Positions 1 to 7,481 of a DNA stretch of 9,398 nt are shown here, piece by piece. Below the pieces are notes generated by a model. It was not told the DNA's origin. It was given only the letters and a program-made list of their open reading frames with translations, and ran no database searches. The number at the start of each line of letters is the position of its first letter. Within the stretch, counting starts at the first letter, position 1. The stretch is from an uncultured Bacillota bacterium. Lineage in GTDB: Bacteria; Bacillota; Clostridia; Christensenellales; UBA1242. The DNA is taken from positions 1 to 9,398 of the forward strand of contig CAMEYT010000006.1 in the NCBI GenBank assembly GCA_945947685.1, given 5' to 3'. Both the position numbers and the translations under genes were made by a program.

Positions 1-554
1 TTGCTTTTGTCTTTTTAGAAGTTATTGTAAATCCTATAATTTTAAACATTGTTGAAGCTCAAGTTGGTTCACTTGGAACAACAGCAGTTAGCGATGCCAT
101 ATATGAAGTTGTGAATAAAGAATCGATTAGTTATAATGATTTAGTAAAAATCACTTATGATAAAGATGATTCTGTGGCTTCTATCGTTGCAAATATGGAA
201 AAATTAAATCATCTTGCTCGTGAAGTGTCTACTCAAGCTCAAATTTTATTAGATAAAATGGCGGGACAATCAATCAAAGTACCCCTTGGAGCATTTACAG
301 GATTGGAAGTTTTTGCTCAATATGGGCCTAAAATAAATCTAAGCTTAATGCCTATTGGATCAGTTATTACAACTTTTGACTCTGTGTTTGAAACGGCTGG
401 TATTAATCAAACAAAACATTCTATTTATGTTGATGTGAATACTGTTGTAAGTGTTATTCTTCCAACTAGCACAAAAAAAATTGCATTCGTAACCTCTGCT
501 TTGGTATGCGAATGCGTGATTGTCGGTAAAGTCCCAGATATATCTTACTTGTAG
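1..554 (+). CDS. yunB: Sporulation protein YunB, 3' part (5' end outside window)
   Basis: The frame is open from position 3 to a TAG at 552-554, giving 183 visible residues; a GTG at 111 is internal, because the 36 codons before it are open and also look YunB-like. Visible residues run from a hydrophobic start through a stretch ending in AIYEVVN, where the family has its conserved 'AI.EA' helix. A PLGAFTG segment follows, then PIGSV at about 117-121, the family hallmark AGINQTKH at about 132-139, and the closing VIVGKVP at about 172-178. YunB is a mother-cell sporulation protein, sigma-E controlled in Bacillus subtilis, needed for efficient sporulation; its biochemical role is unknown. The family is about 250 residues with an N-terminal membrane segment, so roughly 70 residues including that segment should lie upstream. 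It is the main evidence that the organism forms spores. The assignment rests on recalled family motifs. Confidence 0.88.
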   Translation, partial: AFVFLEVIVNPIILNIVEAQVGSLGTTAVSDAIYEVVNKESISYNDLVKITYDKDDSVASIVANMEKLNHLAREVSTQAQILLDKMAGQSIKVPLGAFTGLEVFAQYGPKINLSLMPIGSVITTFDSVFETAGINQTKHSIYVDVNTVVSVILPTSTKKIAFVTSALVCECVIVGKVPDISYL

Positions 555-1415
555 TTACTCTATTAAAGATTTAAAATCTGCAGGAAAATCTATTTCTAAT
601 TGGATTTTTTCACCTGTTTTTGGGTGTGTAAAAGATATTTCCTTGCAAATTAGTGCTGTGTTATTAATTCTATCACTTTTTTGCCCATAAATTTCATCCC
701 CAATTAGAGGATGTCCGATATATGAAAGATGGACGCGAATTTGATGAGTTCTTCCATTTTCTAATGTTATTTCAAGGAGTGTGCTATTTTTCATATGTTT
801 AATTGGAGTTACAAATGTTTTTGCTGGTTTTCCTAAAGGGGAGACAATTCTTCTAATTTGATTTATTCCATTGTTGCTTATTGTTTCAATAGGGAAATCT
901 AAAATAATATTATGCTCAATTTCTCCTTCACAAACTGCATAATATTTCTTTTTAACATCCTTTAATTTTGAATAGGTGTAGGCATCTTTAGCAATTATAA
1001 CGAGGCCTGCTGTATCTTTGTCTAATCTATTTACTATTCTCACAACGAAATCGGGGTCTTTGTTTAACATATAGTTTAAAACAGCTCCTGCAAGGTTTTC
1101 ATCATAGTGAGAACGAGAAGGTGATGTTGTTAGTCCAGCTGGTTTATTTACAATCAAAAGATACTCGTCTTCAAATACTATTTCCAATGGATGAGTATTG
1201 GTTTTAAATGAAGATTTTTTTCTAGTATTCATTGCAATCGAAAGGATATCTCCTGCTTCTAAAGGAGTTCTTGTGTTAGCTATTTCGTCATTTTTAAGGA
1301 TTAATCCACGTTTTGTTCTAAGTGATGAAATAAAAGCTTCTGAAAAACCTTGGTCCTTCAAATAGTAGTAGATATATTCATATTTTCTGTCGATAAAGAA
1401 TGTTTCAAATTTCAT
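555..1415 (-). CDS. RluA-family RNA pseudouridine synthase
   Basis: A 286-residue cytoplasmic enzyme that isomerises uridine to pseudouridine in rRNA or tRNA. An S4-like RNA-binding segment occupies about residues 15-60. The catalytic domain shows VNKPAGLTTSPS (89-100), the active-site motif NRLDKDTAGL (129-138) with catalytic Asp132, GRTHQIRVHL (221-230) and GDEIYG (239-244). Asn129 stands where many members have His, and Ala136 where many have Ser; both are mild variants. Length and the S4 domain fit the RluC/RluD branch, but the target uridine cannot be told from sequence, so no symbol is given. The start is ATG at 1413-1415: an in-frame TAA lies 15 nt upstream, so no earlier start is possible. 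There is no Shine-Dalgarno; a strong promoter at 1425-1453 predicts a transcript starting about 3 nt before the ATG. The gene is convergent with yunB (stops touching) and divergent from pheS. Confidence 0.95.
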   Translation of the reverse strand: MKFETFFIDRKYEYIYYYLKDQGFSEAFISSLRTKRGLILKNDEIANTRTPLEAGDILSIAMNTRKKSSFKTNTHPLEIVFEDEYLLIVNKPAGLTTSPSRSHYDENLAGAVLNYMLNKDPDFVVRIVNRLDKDTAGLVIIAKDAYTYSKLKDVKKKYYAVCEGEIEHNIILDFPIETISNNGINQIRRIVSPLGKPAKTFVTPIKHMKNSTLLEITLENGRTHQIRVHLSYIGHPLIGDEIYGQKSDRINNTALICKEISFTHPKTGEKIQLEIDFPADFKSLIE

Positions 1416-1424
1416 AGTGTTTAT

Positions 1425-1453
1425 ATTTTATATCGAAAAAAATAATTTGTCAA
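1425..1453 (-). promoter_or_regulatory. Sigma-A promoter of the rluA-family gene
   Basis: Read on the minus strand, a perfect TTGACA (1453-1448) is followed by a 17-bp spacer and TAAAAT (1430-1425). Predicted +1 is near 1418, only about 3 nt upstream of the ATG at 1415. The elements are seen in the sequence; activity and the exact start are inferred. Confidence 0.75.
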
Positions 1454-1460
1454 TTTTTAG

Positions 1461-1489
1461 TTGACATTTTGTTTCAATTATGCTAATTT
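1461..1489 (+). promoter_or_regulatory. Sigma-A promoter of the T-box/pheST operon
   Basis: A perfect TTGACA (1461-1466) is followed by a 17-bp spacer and TAATTT (1484-1489), which is preceded by TGC (1481-1483), an extended -10 TGn motif that helps a weak hexamer. Predicted +1 is near 1496, just ahead of the T-box Stem I. The -35 box sits 7 bp from the -35 of the opposite promoter. Confidence 0.7.
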
Positions 1490-1495
1490 TATTGT

Positions 1496-1752
1496 GTATT
1501 AAAAATCACTTACATAAAAGCGATAATGAAAGACTAGTATTTTAATAGAATCATTTCCAGAGAGGTTCTTAATTGCTGTAAAAGGACTATTTGATTATTA
1601 AAAGAATTCACTTTCTAGCTCCAAGTTGAAGTAGAGATATGTGTAGGCTTTGGCGGGAACTCCCGTTATAGAGTTAATGAGGTGTAGATGCACGAAATTA
1701 GGTGGTACCACGGAGATTACTTCGTCCTATAATTATGTAGGGCGATTTTTTT
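1496..1752 (+). promoter_or_regulatory. Phe-specific T-box leader (tRNA-sensing riboswitch) of pheS
   Basis: Stem I base: GAAAG 1528-1532 pairs with CTTTC 1611-1615. Above it is the specifier loop, with ACTAGTA 1533-1539 on the left and GAATTCA 1604-1610 on the right. The next helix is TTTTAATA 1540-1547 with TATTAAAA 1596-1603. The specifier codon is TTC (1607-1609), read by tRNA-Phe(GAA). The distal AG-bulge motif CCAGAGAGG is at 1557-1565. Stem III is CGGG/CCCG (1654-1657, 1662-1665), followed by the conserved CCCGTTAT...AATGAGG block. The T-box GGTGGTACCACGG is at 1701-1713; its UGGU can pair with the tRNA 3' end having discriminator A. Antiterminator: TAGG 1699-1702 with CCTA 1726-1729, a UGGUACC bulge, then ACGGA 1710-1714 with TTCGT 1721-1725. 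This uses the same bases as the terminator's 5' arm, so the two forms exclude each other. Uncharged tRNA-Phe should allow read-through. The 5' end is inferred from the promoter. Confidence 0.95.
1722..1752 (+). terminator. Regulated intrinsic terminator of the pheS T-box
   Basis: CGTCCTA (1723-1729) pairs with TAGGGCG (1738-1744), with one G-U and an 8-nt loop; T1722-A1745 extends it. A run of seven T follows at 1746-1752. The 5' arm is also the 3' side of the antiterminator, so this terminator forms only when tRNA-Phe is charged. Seen directly; behaviour follows from T-box biology. Confidence 0.92.
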
Positions 1753-1767
1753 ATAAAAGGAGATAAG

Positions 1768-2823
1768 ATGCAAGATAAATTATTAGAAATCAAGGAAAAA
1801 GCATTATCAGTATTAAATAATTGCAAAGATGAAAAAACTTTGAATGATATCAAAGTTAAATTTTTAGGTAAGCAAGGAGAGTTAACATCTATTTTGAGAG
1901 GGATGAGAGATGTTTCTCAAGAAGATAGACCGAAAATAGGTGCTTTACTGAATGAGGTAAGAGGCGCTATTGAAGAAAAAATTACAGAGCTAAATAACAA
2001 GTTTAACGAGGAACAATTAAATAAAAAATTGCAAAGCGAAAAGATTGATGTTACTCTTTCGGGTTTACAAGTAAAAAATGGGGCTCCAAGTGTTTTAGAA
2101 AAAGTGATTGAAGATATAGAGGAAATCTTTATGTCTATGGGATTTGATGTAGTTGATGGGCCTGAAATTGAGGAAGATAAATTTAATTTTGAAATGTTAA
2201 ATATCCCTAAGGGGCATCCAGCACGTGATGCACAAGATACTTTCTATATCGAGGATGAAAAAGTGCTGTTACGTAGTCAGACTTCGCCAGTTCAGGCTAG
2301 AACTATGCTTGCTGCTGGAGGCAACAAACCTATAAGAATGATTTGTCCAGGGAAAACATATAGAAGAGATTCTGATGATGCAACACACTCACACCAATTT
2401 ACTCAAATTGAAGGATTAGTTGTTGACAGAATTGAGAGAGGGATAAGTATGTCTGACTTAAAAGGCACATTGGATACTTTATTTAAAAAAATATTTGATG
2501 AAAAAACTGAAGTTAGATTTAGACCAAGTTATTATCAATTTACAGAACCATCGGTTGAAGTGGATTTGACATGTTGTTCTTGCAAGGGAAAAGGTTGTCC
2601 TATGTGTAAAAATACAGGCTGGATTACAGTTTGCGGTGCAGGAATGGTGCATCCAAATGTGTTGAGAAATTGCGGATATGATCCTAAAGAATGGTCAGGG
2701 TTTGCTTGTGGATTTGGGGCAGAAAGAGTCGCCATGGTTAAGTATGGAATGACAGATATCAGAAAGCTTGATAATCAAACAGATTTGAGGGAAACTGCTG
2801 CATTCGATAGAAGGGAGGACTAA
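1768..2823 (+). CDS. pheS: Phenylalanyl-tRNA synthetase alpha subunit
   Basis: The catalytic subunit of the alpha2-beta2 class II synthetase that charges tRNA-Phe with phenylalanine in the cytoplasm. The 351 residues match the usual 340-350. An N-terminal coiled coil (about 1-90) precedes the catalytic domain. Motif 2 is YRRDSDDATHSHQF (198-211), followed by QIEG (213-216), whose Gln and Glu contact the substrate amino group in the family. EPSVEVD is at 260-266. A Firmicutes-style cysteine cluster, CCSCxGxGCxxC, is at 269-280, and motif 3 GFGAERVAM is at 315-323. The start is ATG 1768, 5 nt after AAAAGGAG (1755-1762). Oddities: the pocket sequence usually FPF is YQF (256-258), the usual FAFGMG is FACGFG (312-317), and the C-terminal tail departs from the usual NDLRFLxQF. 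Expression is controlled by the T-box directly upstream; pheT starts 4 nt downstream. Confidence 0.98.
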   Translation: MQDKLLEIKEKALSVLNNCKDEKTLNDIKVKFLGKQGELTSILRGMRDVSQEDRPKIGALLNEVRGAIEEKITELNNKFNEEQLNKKLQSEKIDVTLSGLQVKNGAPSVLEKVIEDIEEIFMSMGFDVVDGPEIEEDKFNFEMLNIPKGHPARDAQDTFYIEDEKVLLRSQTSPVQARTMLAAGGNKPIRMICPGKTYRRDSDDATHSHQFTQIEGLVVDRIERGISMSDLKGTLDTLFKKIFDEKTEVRFRPSYYQFTEPSVEVDLTCCSCKGKGCPMCKNTGWITVCGAGMVHPNVLRNCGYDPKEWSGFACGFGAERVAMVKYGMTDIRKLDNQTDLRETAAFDRRED

Positions 2824-2827
2824 AAGT

Positions 2828-5194
2828 ATGATTAGTTTAGAATGGGTTAAAGAATATATAGATATAGAAGACCAAGAACCAAGAGAATTGGCCGAAAAAA
2901 TTACTAAAGCTGGAGTTAATGTTGAGAAAGTTATAACGAATCATATTGATAAGCTTGTAATCGGACAGGTCAAAAAATGTGAGATGCATCCAAATAGTGA
3001 TCACTTACATATTTGTCAAGTTGATTTAGGGAATAGAGTAGAACAAATTGTTTGCGGAGCTCCAAATGTTAGAGAAGGGTTGAAAGTTTTAGTTGCTCTT
3101 CCAGGTTGTATACTTCCAGGAAACTTTGAAATTAAACCGGGAAAAATTAGAGGCGCTGAATCTAATGGAATGCTTTGTGCTTTATATGAACTAGGACTTG
3201 AACCAAAAACAGATGAATCTTATAGTAGAGGAATTGCTGAATTAAATACAGATCTTCCTATAGGAACAGATGCCAATATATACCTCGGAACAAATGACAC
3301 TGTCTATGAATTAGATGTACATAAACATAGGAATAATGATTGTTATTATCATATCGGATTTGCATATGAGATTGCAGCAATATTAAGTAGAAAAGTTTCT
3401 CTTCCTGAAAGTAAGTATTCTACAATTTCTGATTCTGTAAAACAACAAATTTCAGTTGAAGTGAATACAGCAAAGTGCCCATATTATCTAGCAAAAATGG
3501 TAAAGGGAGTAGAAATAAAAGAGTCTCCTGAGTTTATTAAAAGAAGATTGATTGCTGCTGGAATGAGACCTATTAATAACGTTGTTGACATATCAAATTA
3601 TGTTATGCTTGAATATGGGCAACCTCTTCATTTCTTTGATAAAAATAAATTAGGAGATAAGATTCTTGTTAGAGATGCTCAAGATGGAGAAGAAATTGTT
3701 ACACTTGATGGGAATAAAAGAGTTCTTTGTTCAAAAGATATTGTTATAACAGATGGAGTGAAACCTGTTTGTATTGCAGGTGTTATGGGTGGAGAAAATA
3801 CTGATGTCGATGATACTACAAAGGATATACTGATTGAAAGTGCTATATTTGACGCCGTATCAATTAGATACACAGCAGCTCGACTTGATTTAAGAAGTGA
3901 AGCCTCAATTCGTTATGGAAAAGGATTGAATTATGAATATACAAAGGCAGCTATAGACAGAGCTTGTTATTTACTCGAAAAGTATGCAGGTGCAAAGGTC
4001 CTTGAAGACACATTGGTTTATGATAATATTAATAAGAAGCAAAAGGAAGTTAAATTTACTGCAGCACAGGTTAGCGCTATTCTAGGACTTGCTTTAACAG
4101 ATAAAGATGTTGAAACAGAATTAAACAGACTTGACTTCCCATTTACTTATAAAAATGGAACATTTGACGTTGTAATTCGAAATAGAAGATTAGATATAGA
4201 TGAAAATGTCAATGATATTGCTGAAGAAATCGGGCGCTTATATGGATATCAAAATTTAGTTTCTACGCTCCCAGTTTTAGGAATAAAAAGAGGGGAATAT
4301 GTTGGAGATGTAAAAATAAGGAAAGAAATATCAAAACGCTTGAGATCTTTGGGGCTTAATGAAGCAAAGACATATACTCTGACTAGTCCAGAAATGGCAA
4401 AACATTTTAGATATGAAGATAAGGAGCAAATAACACTTCCAAATCCTATGATTATTGAAAAGTCAATAATTAGAACGAGTCTTCTTCCTTCATTGATTTC
4501 TGTTTATGATTATAACAAAGCACGAAGAGTTAAAGATATACTTCTTTATGAAATTTCAAAGACATATGATAAAAATTATAAAGAAGATGTTAAGGTTGCT
4601 ATGTTAGTAAAAGGGAACTATATTACAAACGAATGGCAAGGCATTAATATTAAAGCTGATTTCTATGTTTTGAAAGGAATTATTGAAAATTTATTGAACT
4701 ATCTCGGATTTAAAAATAGATATATATTTAAAGCCGATGAAATTAATGATTTACATCCAGGGATTAGTGCAAAAATTTATCTTGATAGAGAAGAAATTGG
4801 AGTAATTGGCCGTGTTCATCCTTCATATAAGAAAGATGAAGTATATGTAGCGGAACTTTCAATGACAAAATTATACAATAAACAAATTAAACAATTAAAA
4901 TTCAAGGATGCAAACAAATATCCAGAGATTGAAAAAGATGTTGCTTTTGTTGTTGATAATAATATTGAAAGTGATACAATTAAAACAGCAATAATAAGAG
5001 CGGGTGGAAGAAGCTTGGCATCTTGCACAGAATTTGATGTTTATAAGGATATTGAAACGGGTAAAAAATCAATAGCATATTCTTTGGTTTTCAGAGATGA
5101 AACAAAAACACTCTTAGAAGAAGATGTTATGCTTGTATTTAATAAAATTATTAAAGATGTAACAGAGAAACTTGGAGCGAAATTAAGAGGATAA
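2828..5194 (+). CDS. pheT: Phenylalanyl-tRNA synthetase beta subunit
   Basis: The tRNA-binding and editing subunit of PheRS; it hydrolyses mischarged Tyr-tRNA-Phe and completes the alpha2-beta2 enzyme. The 788 residues are normal for bacteria. Domains in order: an EMAP/OB-fold tRNA-binding domain (about 40-150, with GAPNVREG at 77-84 and IRGAESNGMLC at 107-117); a B3/B4 editing domain (about 210-390, with RPINNVVDISNYVM at 247-260, GQPLHFFD at 264-271 carrying the editing-site His, and GVMGGENTDV at 318-327); B5 (about 405-480); a catalytic-like core (about 490-690); and a C-terminal anticodon-binding ferredoxin-fold domain (about 694-787). The start is ATG 2828 after AAGGGAGG (2811-2818), which lies inside the end of pheS and suggests coupled translation. 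One oddity is HKHRNNDCYYHIG at 165-177, where the family usually has TPNRxDCLSxxG. The desulfurase gene starts 3 nt after the stop. Confidence 0.98.
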   Translation: MISLEWVKEYIDIEDQEPRELAEKITKAGVNVEKVITNHIDKLVIGQVKKCEMHPNSDHLHICQVDLGNRVEQIVCGAPNVREGLKVLVALPGCILPGNFEIKPGKIRGAESNGMLCALYELGLEPKTDESYSRGIAELNTDLPIGTDANIYLGTNDTVYELDVHKHRNNDCYYHIGFAYEIAAILSRKVSLPESKYSTISDSVKQQISVEVNTAKCPYYLAKMVKGVEIKESPEFIKRRLIAAGMRPINNVVDISNYVMLEYGQPLHFFDKNKLGDKILVRDAQDGEEIVTLDGNKRVLCSKDIVITDGVKPVCIAGVMGGENTDVDDTTKDILIESAIFDAVSIRYTAARLDLRSEASIRYGKGLNYEYTKAAIDRACYLLEKYAGAKVLEDTLVYDNINKKQKEVKFTAAQVSAILGLALTDKDVETELNRLDFPFTYKNGTFDVVIRNRRLDIDENVNDIAEEIGRLYGYQNLVSTLPVLGIKRGEYVGDVKIRKEISKRLRSLGLNEAKTYTLTSPEMAKHFRYEDKEQITLPNPMIIEKSIIRTSLLPSLISVYDYNKARRVKDILLYEISKTYDKNYKEDVKVAMLVKGNYITNEWQGINIKADFYVLKGIIENLLNYLGFKNRYIFKADEINDLHPGISAKIYLDREEIGVIGRVHPSYKKDEVYVAELSMTKLYNKQIKQLKFKDANKYPEIEKDVAFVVDNNIESDTIKTAIIRAGGRSLASCTEFDVYKDIETGKKSIAYSLVFRDETKTLLEEDVMLVFNKIIKDVTEKLGAKLRG

Positions 5195-5197
5195 AAT

Positions 5198-6310
5198 ATG
5201 ATTTATTTAGATAATGCCGCAACGACAAAGATGGATGAGTCTCTTATTGAGGTTTATAAGTCTTTTTCATGCGACAAATTCTTTAATGCCTCCGCTGGAT
5301 ATTCGGTTGCATTAAAAAATGCAAAACAATTAGAAGAAGCTAAGCAGATTTTGTTAAAAAAGCTAAATGCAAATAGTGGGGACATAATTTTTACTGCTTG
5401 TGCAACAGAGAGTAACAACCTTGCAATTCAAGGCTCTGTTAAAAATGGCAATTGGGAGTATATCTTTTCGAAAGGAGAGCATCCTAGTGTTTATAATATT
5501 GCAAAGATGTTAGAAGAGCAAGGGCAGAAGGTTTATTATATAAATCTTCAAAAAAATGGTGAAATTGATTATAATCAACTTGAAAAATTAATCAATGAAA
5601 AGACGAGACTTGTTTCAACTATGTTCGTTAGTAATGAAACAGGTGCGATAAATGATATTAATAGAATTGTTAATATTATTAAAGGTAAAAATAAAAGAAC
5701 AATTATTCATGTCGATGGGGTTCAAGGATTTTGCAAAATCCCTATTAGTCTTTCAAAGACACAGATTGATTTATTTTCCATAAGTGCTCATAAATTTCAC
5801 GGGCCCAAGGGAGTTGGGGCGTTATATGTAAGAAATAAAGCTCTGTTAAAGCCTCTGCTATATGGAGGTGGTCAGGAATTTAATTTGCGTTCAGGGACGG
5901 AAAATCTTGCTGGAATTATGGCTATGGTGCGTGAATGTGAACGAATTGATATCTTAAAAAATCTTGAAAATGTAAGGAAATTAAGAGAACAATTTTTGTC
6001 AAATATTGATTTAAATATGGTAAATTATATTTCGACAGAATCTCCATATATTATTAGTCTTAATTTTCCAGGTGTGAATGGAGAGACATTAATGCGTGCA
6101 CTTGAAGATAAAGTCATTATTGGAACAGGAAGTGCTTGTTCAAGTAAAAAAGCTGGAAATAGAATTTTAGAGGCTATGGGATTTACGAAGGAGTATGCAA
6201 AACAATCTGTTAGAGTTAGCTTTAACGCATATCAAACAGAAAGTGAGATTGTTGAAGCTGCAAAAATTATAATGCAAGTATATAAAGATTTATATGAGAG
6301 GTTAAAATGA
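5198..6310 (+). CDS. Cysteine desulfurase, IscS/NifZ type (probable ThiI partner)
   Basis: A PLP enzyme of 370 residues that removes sulfur from L-cysteine as a protein persulfide and passes it on. Visible family features: YLDNAATT at the N terminus (3-10), GEHPSV with the PLP-stacking His94, HVDGVQ with the PLP-binding Asp173, SAHKFHGPKG with the Schiff-base Lys199, RSGTEN (231-236), and the mobile-loop GTGSACSS with catalytic Cys314. The usual NPSSxH near residue 30 is replaced by NASAGY, a mild departure. The next gene, thiI, overlaps by 4 nt, as with Bacillus subtilis nifZ-thiI, so the likely job is supplying sulfur for 4-thiouridine rather than Fe-S assembly; no scaffold gene lies nearby. 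AGAGG (5186-5190) in the end of pheT is the ribosome binding site. No promoter or terminator is visible before it, so it should be co-transcribed with pheST. The NifZ role is inferred from context. Confidence 0.93.
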   Translation: MIYLDNAATTKMDESLIEVYKSFSCDKFFNASAGYSVALKNAKQLEEAKQILLKKLNANSGDIIFTACATESNNLAIQGSVKNGNWEYIFSKGEHPSVYNIAKMLEEQGQKVYYINLQKNGEIDYNQLEKLINEKTRLVSTMFVSNETGAINDINRIVNIIKGKNKRTIIHVDGVQGFCKIPISLSKTQIDLFSISAHKFHGPKGVGALYVRNKALLKPLLYGGGQEFNLRSGTENLAGIMAMVRECERIDILKNLENVRKLREQFLSNIDLNMVNYISTESPYIISLNFPGVNGETLMRALEDKVIIGTGSACSSKKAGNRILEAMGFTKEYAKQSVRVSFNAYQTESEIVEAAKIIMQVYKDLYERLK

Positions 6311-7458
6311 AAGTAATATTACTCAGATTTGGGGAGTTATTCTTAAAAGGGGCAAATAGAAAAGTATTCGAAAGAGCATTAGTGAAAAACATAAAGGATA
6401 AACTTTCGGGGCTAGGCTATTCTTTCCAAGAAACTTTTGGAAGATATGTAATATCAAAATTTAGGGAAGAAGATTTAGATGAATTGGTTGATAAACTTAA
6501 AACTGTTTTTGGATTACATAGCTTAAGTATTGCCGAGGAATTAGAAGCAACACCAGAAGCTATACGAGAATTTGTGTCAAAAATAAATATCGGTAAAAAA
6601 ACATTCAAAGTTTCAGTAAAAAGAGCAGATAAACATTTCCCTATATCTTCAATGGAGTTTTCCAAAGATTTAGGTGGTATTATATTTCATAATACACAAG
6701 ATGCTGTAGTTGACCTATATCATCCTCAAATTGAAGTTTGTGTTGATATTAGATTTAATAACAAGGCTTATGTTTATACAGATACAATTATGTGTCAAGG
6801 AGGTCTTCCTTTAGGAACATCCGGGGACGCATTGTTGCTCCTATCAGGAGGGATAGATAGTCCAGTTGCGGGATATATGATGGCAAAACGTGGATTAAAT
6901 TTGGAAGCATTACATTTCCATAGTTATCCTTACACTAGCGAACAAGCAAAGGAGAAAGTTTTAACTCTTGCAAAAAAATTAGGTAAATATTGCGGTAAAA
7001 TTAAATTACATATCATATCTTTTACAAAGGTTCAAGAAGAAATACATAAAAATTGTGCTCCCGAATTTATGATCACTATTATGAGACGAATTATGATGCG
7101 TGTTGCAGAAAGAATTTGTGAAAAGAATAAACTTGGAGCGATTATAACAGGGGAGAGTTTGGGGCAAGTGGCAAGTCAAACTATGCAAAGTATAACAGTT
7201 ACAAATGCCGTGCTTAAAGAAAAACCTGTTTTTAGACCTTGTTTGGGAATGGATAAAGAAGAAATTATAGCTATTTCAAATAAAATTGATTGTTTTGAAA
7301 CTTCAATATTGCCTTATGAAGATTGTTGCACGGTGTTTCTTCCAAAAAATCCTGTTATCAAACCAACTATTGGACATTGTTTAAAAGAGGAGTCATTTTT
7401 AAATGTAGAAGAACTCGTTGAATATGCTTTGTCATCTGAGGAAATAGTTGAAATTTAA
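6307..7458 (+). CDS. thiI: tRNA 4-thiouridine synthase ThiI, rhodanese-less form
   Basis: An ATP-dependent enzyme that adenylates U8 of tRNA and replaces its O4 with sulfur received from the cysteine desulfurase. The 383 residues comprise an N-terminal ferredoxin-like domain (RFGELFLKGANR at 7-18), a THUMP RNA-binding domain (about 60-165), and a PP-loop adenylation domain with SGGIDSPVAG (180-189). TGESLGQVASQ (281-291) is a conserved family segment. The Cys pair in LPYEDCC (340-341) lies where the conserved catalytic cysteine (Cys344 in E. coli) is expected. The C-terminal rhodanese domain of the roughly 480-residue E. coli protein is absent, as in Bacillus, which argues for a role in s4U rather than thiamine synthesis. 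ATG 6307 overlaps the upstream TGA stop (ATGA), with GAGAGG at 6296-6301 as ribosome binding site, indicating tight translational coupling. It is the last gene of the pheST operon. Confidence 0.96.
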   Translation: MKVILLRFGELFLKGANRKVFERALVKNIKDKLSGLGYSFQETFGRYVISKFREEDLDELVDKLKTVFGLHSLSIAEELEATPEAIREFVSKINIGKKTFKVSVKRADKHFPISSMEFSKDLGGIIFHNTQDAVVDLYHPQIEVCVDIRFNNKAYVYTDTIMCQGGLPLGTSGDALLLLSGGIDSPVAGYMMAKRGLNLEALHFHSYPYTSEQAKEKVLTLAKKLGKYCGKIKLHIISFTKVQEEIHKNCAPEFMITIMRRIMMRVAERICEKNKLGAIITGESLGQVASQTMQSITVTNAVLKEKPVFRPCLGMDKEEIIAISNKIDCFETSILPYEDCCTVFLPKNPVIKPTIGHCLKEESFLNVEELVEYALSSEEIVEI

Positions 7459-7481
7459 TAAGACAGAACTTTTTATTAAAG

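Noticed and set aside
111..113. GTG as the start of yunB
   Set aside because: The frame is open back to position 3, the upstream residues fit YunB, and no Shine-Dalgarno precedes this GTG. The gene simply begins outside the window.
585..608. AAAATC/GATTTT hairpin with T-run as a terminator for yunB
   Set aside because: The stem is six weak pairs with a 12-nt loop inside rluA-family coding sequence, and the bases are explained by conserved protein codons.
2632..2643. Cysteine-rich stretch in PheS as a fused zinc-finger domain
   Set aside because: The CxxC-type cluster just before this point is a normal insertion in Firmicutes PheS, so it is not a fusion.
5100..5197. Internal promoter before the desulfurase gene
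   Set aside because: The end of pheT is AT-rich and has TTGTAT and TAAAAT-like words, but none with proper spacing to each other and the gene.
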